Shown here: positions 1-4,211 of the stretch, piece by piece
How positions within the stretch are numbered: the first letter of the stretch is position 1
Layout of the letters: each line of letters opens with the position of its first letter
DNA from: Chloroflexota bacterium
GTDB lineage: Bacteria > Chloroflexota > Dormibacteria > CF-121
Assembly: GCA_005889285.1 (NCBI GenBank)
Contig: VBFF01000163.1
Coordinates: forward strand, 1-9,206
Direction: 5' to 3'
Length of the DNA: 9,206 bases
Made by a program: the position numbers and the translations under genes
Notes under the pieces: generated by a model
The model's database searches: none
The model's input: only the letters and a program-made list of their open reading frames with translations
What the model was told of the DNA's origin: nothing

Positions 1-128
1 AGTGATCTGATCGCTGTCGTAGGAGCCGCGGGCTACCTAGAGACCCCATGGAGGCCGCAAAGAAGCTTGTTCAGGTGACCTCGCCCCACGCGAGTGGCGC
101 TTTAGTGCCACAGGAGCGTTTGAGAGCT
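1..128. other. Unassigned flank downstream of tRNA-Arg, with two small hairpins
   Basis: I see no convincing coding region here on either strand. Two short inverted repeats sit back to back. CTCGC/GCGAG at 80-94 has a 5-nt loop. GTGGCGC/GTGCCAC at 94-111 has a TTTA loop and one G-U pair when read on the plus strand. Neither is followed by a T-run, so an intrinsic terminator for the minus-strand tRNA is not shown. This could be the trailer of the tRNA transcript or the end of a feature outside the window. Confidence 0.4.
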
Positions 129-205
129 TGGTGTCCCCGACAGGATTTGAACCTGTGCTCCTGGCTCCGGAGGCCAGTGCTCTATCCAGGCTGAGCTACG
201 GGGAC
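129..205 (-). tRNA. tRNA-Arg (anticodon CCG), CCA encoded
   Basis: The minus strand folds into a full cloverleaf. The acceptor stem GTCCCCG (199-205) pairs with CGGGGAC (133-139). The D arm is GCTC/GAGC, the anticodon stem CTGGC/GCCAG closes the loop CTCCGGA, and the T arm is ACAGG-TTCAAAT-CCTGT. Loop position 33 is T and the anticodon is CCG, which reads the Arg codon CGG. The D loop has A at position 20, the known arginyl-tRNA synthetase identity base. The discriminator is A (132), and the 3' CCA is encoded in the gene at 129-131. CGG is a common codon in GC-rich genomes, so this is a routine decoding tRNA. No integrated element is seen beside it. Confidence 0.97.
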
Positions 206-218
206 ACAGCGGACCCCG

Positions 219-224
219 ATTATA
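219..224 (-). promoter_or_regulatory. -10 box of the tRNA-Arg promoter
   Basis: The minus strand carries a perfect TATAAT whose downstream edge lies 13 nt from the mature tRNA 5' end. A start about 7 nt after the box would leave a leader of roughly 6-7 nt for RNase P to remove. No good TTGACA-like -35 is seen 16-18 nt upstream. Confidence 0.6.
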
Positions 225-370
225 GGGACGCTGGGATCTCGCCAGTTAGCAGTTCGCGACCCACCTTACGGATTCCGTTACAGGCGTGACCCCCTTGATT
301 GAGGGCCGTCCATAAGCTGGCATCAGAGCAGGCCGATGTGGAGCGAGCCGCCTGTTCAGGAGGTGGGACC

Positions 371-457
371 GTGCGGCGTTTTCTCACGCCCTGGATTCTG
401 TTAGTCATCGCTTCGGCCGTGCTTTCCTGCGCCGAAGTCTGGCCGAACCCCATGTAA
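371..457 (+). CDS. Small exported or lipoprotein-like peptide (28 aa), possible signalling peptide precursor
   Basis: This GTG-initiated ORF of 28 codons ends in TAA. A full Shine-Dalgarno AGGAGGT (358-364) sits 6 nt before the GTG, the best ribosome-binding site in the window. The peptide has a positive n-region (MRR), a hydrophobic core of about 12 residues rich in I, L, V and A, and then VLSC with Cys at residue 20. That is close to a lipobox, although L at -2 is not the commonest residue. Only eight residues follow the Cys: AEVWPNPM. Processing would release a very short lipopeptide or peptide. The next gene on the same strand is the XRE-TPR regulator, 44 nt away. Short secreted precursors next to HTH-TPR regulators are the hallmark of RRNPP quorum sensing, so a pheromone precursor is possible. 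Alternatives are an entericidin-like small lipoprotein, the remnant of a longer lipoprotein gene, or a chance ORF. No strong promoter is evident upstream, and I know of no homologue. Confidence 0.5.
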   Translation: MRRFLTPWILLVIASAVLSCAEVWPNPM

Positions 458-466
458 GCTGGTCGA

Positions 467-494
467 TTCACTGTCAAGTCTAGATTGCTAGACT
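467..494 (+). promoter_or_regulatory. Promoter of the XRE-TPR gene (TTCACT-N16-TAGACT)
   Basis: A -35-like TTCACT (467-472) and a -10-like TAGACT (489-494) are separated by 16 nt, each matching the sigma70 consensus at 4 of 6 bases. Seven nt after the -10 comes the GTG start at 502, so transcription would begin at or next to the first codon and give a leaderless mRNA. The lack of a usable Shine-Dalgarno before 502 agrees with this. The -10 lies inside the palindrome at 477-494. Confidence 0.45.
477..494. promoter_or_regulatory. Perfect inverted repeat, probable operator
   Basis: AGTCTAG-ATTG-CTAGACT has two perfect 7-nt arms around a 4-nt spacer. The right arm contains the proposed -10 box, so a bound dimer would block RNA polymerase. 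XRE-family proteins commonly bind such dyads and repress themselves, so the product of the gene starting at 502 is the obvious candidate ligand. It is not a terminator, because no T-run follows and it lies 7 nt from the start codon. Confidence 0.55.
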
Positions 495-501
495 GTAGGT
501 T

Positions 502-1863
502 GTGCTTACCAAGCGGCGCCCGGGGCGTCCGACCGCGGATGACCCCGGGGCGCCGAGTCCGCTCGGGCGCCGGATTCGACAGGCACGGCAGGAGCTGGGG
601 CTCAGCCTGGCCGCAGTGGCGGGCAGCGACTTCAGCCGCGCCTTCCTCAACCAGATCGAGCTAGGTCGCGCCCAACCCTCGACACAGAACCTGCGGATCA
701 TCGCCCGCCGCCTGCAGCGCCCAATCGATTACTTCCTCGAAGAGCCGGGAGATTCCTCCGCCGCGCTCGAACTTGCCCTCGCGGAAGCCGAAATGAGCCT
801 GCTCCACAACGAGGCGGCGCGTGCCGAATCCCTGGTCGCGCGGATCCTGGCCAGGACGATCCCGATCGAGTTGCGAACGCGGGCCCAGCTGACGCTCGCG
901 GTCGCCGTGATGAAGCAAGGGCGGCCACAAGAGGCGAGGCCGGTCCTCGAAGAGGCGATCGCCGCCGCCCAGCGTGCGAAGTGGCATCAGCTCCTGGTCG
1001 AGCTGTACGACCGACTGGGCAGCGTCCACTACTTACTCCGCCGGCCGCACGCCGCGGGCCAGTGGTTCGACCAAGCGCTGGAGCGCTATGAGTCCTCCGG
1101 CGTCACCGACCCCGTATTGAAGGCCCGCGTGCTCGGCCACCGCGCCAACCTGCACTACGTCGCGGGCCAGCCGATCGAGGCGATCGCGGCCTATGAATCA
1201 GCGATCGCCGCCGCCGCCCAGGTCCTCGACATGCCGGCGCTGGCCGGCATCTACGAGGGGCTCGCCCTCTCCTTTCAGCAGACCGGCCAGTACGCGCGGG
1301 CGCTCTCCTACGCCCAGAAGGGTCTGCGCATCTTCGAGACACTCCGTGATGTCCGCATGGCCGGACAGCTCCGCCTCAACATGGGCGACATGCTTCTGCA
1401 GCAGGGCCGCGTGACGGAAGCCGAGCGGCTCTTCACTGATGGCGCCGAGCATCTCCAGCGGATCGGTGATCGCGAGCTGCTGCCGCACCTGGTCGCCGGT
1501 ATGGCTGAGTCCGCTCTCGAGGCCGGGCAGGTGGAGCGCGCCAGCGAACTCATCGAGCGGGCCATCGACCTATCCACCCGCTCGAGCGACCCACTGGCGA
1601 CGGTTGCGGTTCACCGCGTCGCCGGTCGGGTTGGCCACGCAGGCGGCCGCCGCGAGTCGGCGCACCGTCACTTCGAGCGGGCTCTCGAGGTCGCGTTGAC
1701 CATTGATAACCCCGACCTACGGGCGCGCGTCACCTACGATTTTGCACGCGTGCTCGAGGCCGAAGGCGATAGCGCGCAAGCGGCGCTGCGTTTTCGCCAG
1801 GCTTACGAGGCCGGCCGTGCCGACGGCAGCCGCCCGAGTGCTGTAAGTGAGCTCGACGCGTAA
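502..1863 (+). CDS. XRE-family transcriptional regulator with C-terminal TPR domain
   Basis: This 453-aa protein has an XRE helix-turn-helix at about residues 22-78, with the family pattern of RRIRQARQELGLSL, a recognition-helix segment ending in NQIELGRAQPS, and LRIIARRLQRPIDYFL. A basic N-terminal tail, KRRPGRP, resembles an AT-hook core and may add DNA contacts. From about residue 85 to 440 the sequence is helical and TPR-like, with repeated A-Y/F-G-A spacing as in LYDRLGSVHYLL, VLGHRANLHYVAGQP, YAQKGLRIFE and HFERALEVA. HTH plus TPR is the architecture of RRNPP regulators (Rgg, PlcR, PrgX, AimR), whose TPRs bind peptides, and also of other sensors, so the ligand is unknown. The GTG start at 502 has no Shine-Dalgarno and sits 7 nt after a -10-like box, suggesting leaderless translation. 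A perfect dyad over the promoter suggests autoregulation. A 28-aa exported-peptide ORF lies directly upstream. DNA binding is well supported; peptide sensing is inference. Confidence 0.9.
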   Translation: MLTKRRPGRPTADDPGAPSPLGRRIRQARQELGLSLAAVAGSDFSRAFLNQIELGRAQPSTQNLRIIARRLQRPIDYFLEEPGDSSAALELALAEAEMSLLHNEAARAESLVARILARTIPIELRTRAQLTLAVAVMKQGRPQEARPVLEEAIAAAQRAKWHQLLVELYDRLGSVHYLLRRPHAAGQWFDQALERYESSGVTDPVLKARVLGHRANLHYVAGQPIEAIAAYESAIAAAAQVLDMPALAGIYEGLALSFQQTGQYARALSYAQKGLRIFETLRDVRMAGQLRLNMGDMLLQQGRVTEAERLFTDGAEHLQRIGDRELLPHLVAGMAESALEAGQVERASELIERAIDLSTRSSDPLATVAVHRVAGRVGHAGGRRESAHRHFERALEVALTIDNPDLRARVTYDFARVLEAEGDSAQAALRFRQAYEAGRADGSRPSAVSELDA

Positions 1864-1874
1864 GTAAGCCCTAC

Positions 1875-1904
1875 TTGACGCCGGGTGGGCGTTTGTCCCA
1901 TAAT
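1875..1904 (+). promoter_or_regulatory. Distal sigma70-like promoter (TTGACG-N18-CATAAT)
   Basis: TTGACG (1875-1880) and CATAAT (1899-1904) each match the consensus at 5 of 6 bases with an 18-nt spacer. Transcription would start near 1911 and read toward the BldD-like gene, giving a leader of about 120 nt. It starts just 11 nt after the stop of the XRE-TPR gene. It is the closest match to consensus of the promoters I see in the window. Confidence 0.5.
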
Positions 1905-1925
1905 GACGGCCACGGAAGGTGACGC

Positions 1926-1940
1926 CGTTCCCCGGGAACG
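1926..1940. promoter_or_regulatory. Perfect palindrome CGTTCCC-C-GGGAACG
   Basis: Two 7-nt arms flank one central C, located about 15-30 nt after the predicted start of the distal promoter. It could be an operator for a dimeric regulator or a short RNA hairpin in the leader. It has no T-run, so it is not an evident terminator of the upstream gene. Confidence 0.35.
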
Positions 1941-1978
1941 ACCCCCCGCCACCCTCCGGAAAGAACACGTCAAAAGTT

Positions 1979-2006
1979 TTGTCTACATCGCGTTCTGCGA
2001 TAGACT
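1979..2006 (+). promoter_or_regulatory. Proximal promoter of the BldD-like gene (TTGTCT-N16-TAGACT)
   Basis: TTGTCT (1979-1984) and TAGACT (2001-2006) are 16 nt apart. The -10 hexamer and the spacer length are the same as in the promoter of the XRE-TPR gene. The predicted start near 2013 lies inside the BldD-type box at 2009-2021, leaving a leader of about 20 nt with a strong ribosome-binding site. Confidence 0.5.
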
Positions 2007-2008
2007 GG

Positions 2009-2021
2009 TCACACACAGTCA
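2009..2021. promoter_or_regulatory. BldD-type operator, probably autoregulatory
   Basis: TCACACACAGTCA matches 8 of the 9 fixed positions of the published Streptomyces BldD consensus TNACNC(A/T)GNGTNA; only the central G is C. Both outer half-sites, TNAC and GTNA, are intact with the proper 5-nt separation. It covers the predicted transcription start, between the -10 box and the Shine-Dalgarno, where a bound repressor would block transcription. Streptomyces bldD is known to repress itself. Confidence 0.55.
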
Positions 2022-2027
2022 AGGGGG
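2021..2027 (+). promoter_or_regulatory. Ribosome-binding site fixing the TTG start of the BldD-like gene
   Basis: AAGGGGG ends 5 nt before TTG 2033. The in-frame ATG at 1919 has no comparable site, which favours the shorter protein. Confidence 0.65.
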
Positions 2028-2032
2028 ATCCA

Positions 2033-2566
2033 TTGGACGGGTACTCGCGAAAAGTTGGAGCCAGGCTGCGTAGTCTCCGCAAGCAACGCGGCTTGACGCT
2101 CCAGCAGGTCGAAGTGCTTTCGAATAAGCGCCTCAAGGGGTCGCTGCTGGCCGCCTACGAGCGCGGCGACCGGAATATCTCGGTCACTCGCCTGCACCAG
2201 ATCGCGACCCTCTACAGCATCCCCGTCAACCAGCTGCTGCCAGAGGAGATCGAAGGGGTGGGCGAGCCCTCGCTGCCGCCCAAGCTGGCCATCGACCTCG
2301 GCCAACTGCAAGGGCTTCCCGAGCGGCAGGGATCCATCCTTTCCCGCCACGTGGCACGTCTGCAGCAGCAACGGCAGGATTTCAACACCCCGGTTGTGAC
2401 CTTCCGCGCCGACGACCTGGAGCAGCTGGCCGCGGCCTACAAAACCACGCCGGAGATGCTGCGGCGCTCATTGCACGAGTGGGGCGTCTTTCGGTCCGGG
2501 CAGGCCCCGGCCGAACGCCCGGAAGTGGAGCGCCAGCCTCCCGCCGAGTCGGAAGAGGAGCGCTAG
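2033..2566 (+). CDS. bldD: BldD-like c-di-GMP-responsive XRE transcriptional regulator
   Basis: The 177-aa product aligns from memory with Streptomyces BldD along its whole length. It has an N-terminal XRE HTH (residues 4-70, including YERGDRNISVTRLHQIA and VNQLLP), a PPKLAIDL linker, and a C-terminal domain with QQQRQDFN, FRADDLEQLAAAY and LHEWGVF. The c-di-GMP signature RxD-X8-RxxD is complete: R114, D116, R125 and D128, the same residue numbers as in Streptomyces. In that family, tetrameric c-di-GMP bridges two C-terminal domains and drives DNA binding. I chose TTG 2033 because GGGGG lies 5 nt upstream and MDGYSRKVG matches the BldD N terminus; an in-frame ATG at 1919 would add 38 unrelated residues. 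A Pro/Glu-rich tail (about residues 155-177) is longer than usual. Its promoter carries a BldD-like box. The stop overlaps the convergent xseB stop. The family assignment is strong; ligand binding and regulon are inferred. Confidence 0.88.
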   Translation: MDGYSRKVGARLRSLRKQRGLTLQQVEVLSNKRLKGSLLAAYERGDRNISVTRLHQIATLYSIPVNQLLPEEIEGVGEPSLPPKLAIDLGQLQGLPERQGSILSRHVARLQQQRQDFNTPVVTFRADDLEQLAAAYKTTPEMLRRSLHEWGVFRSGQAPAERPEVERQPPAESEEER

Positions 2567-2859
2567 AAGGGGATCTCGCCCTGGGGTGTCCCAGGGGGTC
2601 CGCCACGCTCGGCTCGCAGTTCCGCCACCGTCGCCGGATGCGGTGGTTCCTCAACGTCCGGCTCCTCCCTGACCGGCAGACTTTCGATCCGCTGCCGGGC
2701 TTCCTCCAGTTTTCGCTCGCAGAGCTGTAAGTAGTCGCGTCCGCGCGCGACCGCCGCGATCGCCTCTTCCAGGCTCAGCTTGCCTTCCTCGAGCGCGTGC
2801 AGCGTCGCATCGAGCTGCGCCAGCGCCTGCTCATAGGTCAGCGATTCGTCGAGGCTCAT
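2563..2859 (-). CDS. xseB: Exodeoxyribonuclease VII small subunit
   Basis: The 98-aa protein contains the XseB core near its N terminus: LTYEQALAQLDATLHALEEG, then KLSLEEAIAAVARGRDYLQLCERKLEEARQ as the next helices. This is the family's helical hairpin, several copies of which bind one XseA. The usual length is about 70-85 aa. The extra 35 residues form a Pro/Glu-rich, probably disordered tail after the core. The ATG (2857-2859) overlaps the xseA stop as ATGA, so translation is coupled. The same frame stays open upstream to 3180 inside xseA, but that stretch is a shadow and the family start is at 2859. The TAG stop shares the tetramer CTAG with the stop of the convergent BldD-like gene. Confidence 0.93.
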   Translation of the reverse strand: MSLDESLTYEQALAQLDATLHALEEGKLSLEEAIAAVARGRDYLQLCERKLEEARQRIESLPVREEPDVEEPPHPATVAELRAERGGPPGTPQGEIPF

Positions 2860-4211
2860 GGCACGGTCTCGTCCACGGTGGCCTCCAGCCGGCCGGCGGA
2901 GAGCACCACCTTGATGGGCTGGCCCTTGCGGGCCTCTTGCGCGCTGTGGATGATGCCTCCACCGCGGGCGTCCATGGTGATGCTGTAGCCACGCCTGAGA
3001 GTCTGCTCGGGGGCGAGCGAGCTCAGCCGAACCCCGCGACTCTGCAGCCCGGTGCTCCGCTCCCGCAGTCCCCGAACCGCCAGGGCGGCCAGCCGCTCCC
3101 GAAGGCTGTCCTTCCCCAGGCGGCCAGTCTCGATGCGCTGGCCGATCATCTGCCGGCTCCGCGCCAGCCGCCGGCGGCATTCGTCGAGGGCTCGTTCGCG
3201 CTGCCGGAGGACCTCGCGCGGATCGCGCTGGCGCAGCATCCCCTCCAGGTGACCCAGGCGTTCACGCCGCCGCGTGGTGAGATCGACGGTCAGGCGCTCG
3301 AGTGACTGCTGGCGCCGCTGAAGCTGGTGCGAGGGGGCGATCAGGGCGGTGAGCCCGGCCCGCTGCAGCCGCTGGGCGCGCTCGCCCAGCTGCCGGAGCA
3401 AGTCCCGCTTGTTGGGCACCACGATTTCGGCGGCGGCCGTGGGGGTCCGAGCCTCGCGATCCGCGACCAGGTCGGCGAGGGTACGGTCGGATGTGTGGCC
3501 CAGGGCCGTCACCACCGGGATCCGCATCGCCTGGATGGCGCGCACCACGGCCTCCTGGTTGAAGGCCATCAGCTCCTCGAAGCTGCCGCCACCACGGGCG
3601 ACGATGACGACGTCGGCCAGCTGGTCCTCGTCGCATTGCCGCAAGGCGGCCACCAGGCTGCGCTGCGAGGCCATTCCCTGCACGCGCGCCGGGTACAGCG
3701 CCAGCCGGGTATTCGGAAACCGCTCCCAGATCGTCTGCTGCAAGTCGTGAATGACTGCCCCACTCGGCGAGGTGATCAAGGCGATGCAGCGCGGCAGAAA
3801 CGGGAGGGCGCGCTTGCGCTCCGGCTTGAAAGCCCCCTCCGCCTCGAGGCGGCGCTTGAGCTGCTCGATCGCCGCTCGCAGCTTGCCGGCCCCGTCGTAG
3901 TCGAGCCGGCTGACCACCAGGTTCACTCGCCCGTACTGGGCGTGATAGTCCACCTGGCAGGTCACCAGCAGCTCCTGCCCGTTTTCCGGCAGAAAAGGGA
4001 GACGGCGGGCCGTGCTGCTGAAGATCACCGCCCCCACGGCGGCCGCCGCATCTTTGAGCGTGAACCACACGTGGCCGCCACGCAACGTCATGCCGCTGAC
4101 CTCACCCTTGACGACCACGCTCTGGAAGCGCGCCGCCAGCAGGTCGTGAATGCGGGTGTTGAGCTCGAGCACCGTGAGCGGCTTGATCGCGTCTTGAGGC
4201 TGGACCGCCAT
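2856..4211 (-). CDS. xseA: Exodeoxyribonuclease VII large subunit
   Basis: The 451-aa protein has the normal family length. Residues 10-105 form the OB-fold ssDNA-binding domain (LTVLELNTRI, VKGEVSG, GHVWFTLKD). The catalytic domain follows, with ITSPSGAVIHD (D156), VARGGGSFEEL (R206) and ALGHTSDRTLADLVAD (H239, D242). These correspond to E. coli D155, R205, H238 and D241, offset by one. A long helical region (about 270-395) leads to the C-terminal LRRGYSI segment. With XseB, the enzyme degrades single-stranded DNA from both ends into oligonucleotides in the cytoplasm, and it acts in repair. The start ATG overlaps the stop of the upstream HD-domain gene by one base (TGATG), and the stop overlaps xseB by ATGA. 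All three genes are therefore likely one translationally coupled operon. I see nothing broken. Confidence 0.97.
   Translation of the reverse strand: MAVQPQDAIKPLTVLELNTRIHDLLAARFQSVVVKGEVSGMTLRGGHVWFTLKDAAAAVGAVIFSSTARRLPFLPENGQELLVTCQVDYHAQYGRVNLVVSRLDYDGAGKLRAAIEQLKRRLEAEGAFKPERKRALPFLPRCIALITSPSGAVIHDLQQTIWERFPNTRLALYPARVQGMASQRSLVAALRQCDEDQLADVVIVARGGGSFEELMAFNQEAVVRAIQAMRIPVVTALGHTSDRTLADLVADREARTPTAAAEIVVPNKRDLLRQLGERAQRLQRAGLTALIAPSHQLQRRQQSLERLTVDLTTRRRERLGHLEGMLRQRDPREVLRQRERALDECRRRLARSRQMIGQRIETGRLGKDSLRERLAALAVRGLRERSTGLQSRGVRLSSLAPEQTLRRGYSITMDARGGGIIHSAQEARKGQPIKVVLSAGRLEATVDETVP

Noticed and set aside
1..128. Possible structured RNA or attachment site beside the tRNA
   Set aside because: The two hairpins are short, there is no T-run, no direct repeat of the tRNA 3' end occurs in the window, and no integrase is present.
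220..477. Minus-strand open frame of 85 codons between the tRNA and the XRE-TPR gene
   Set aside because: It has no recognisable domain and no ribosome-binding site, and it overlaps the tRNA promoter, the plus-strand small ORF and the start of the palindrome.
511..531. AT-hook in the N-terminal tail of the XRE-TPR protein (KRRPGRP)
   Set aside because: Only the GRP core fits; such basic Pro-Gly tails are common in bacterial regulators, so I mention it only within the gene entry.
2860..3180. Upstream extension of the xseB reading frame
   Set aside because: It is a GC-rich shadow of xseA; XseB homologues begin at the MSLDE start, which also forms the ATGA overlap.
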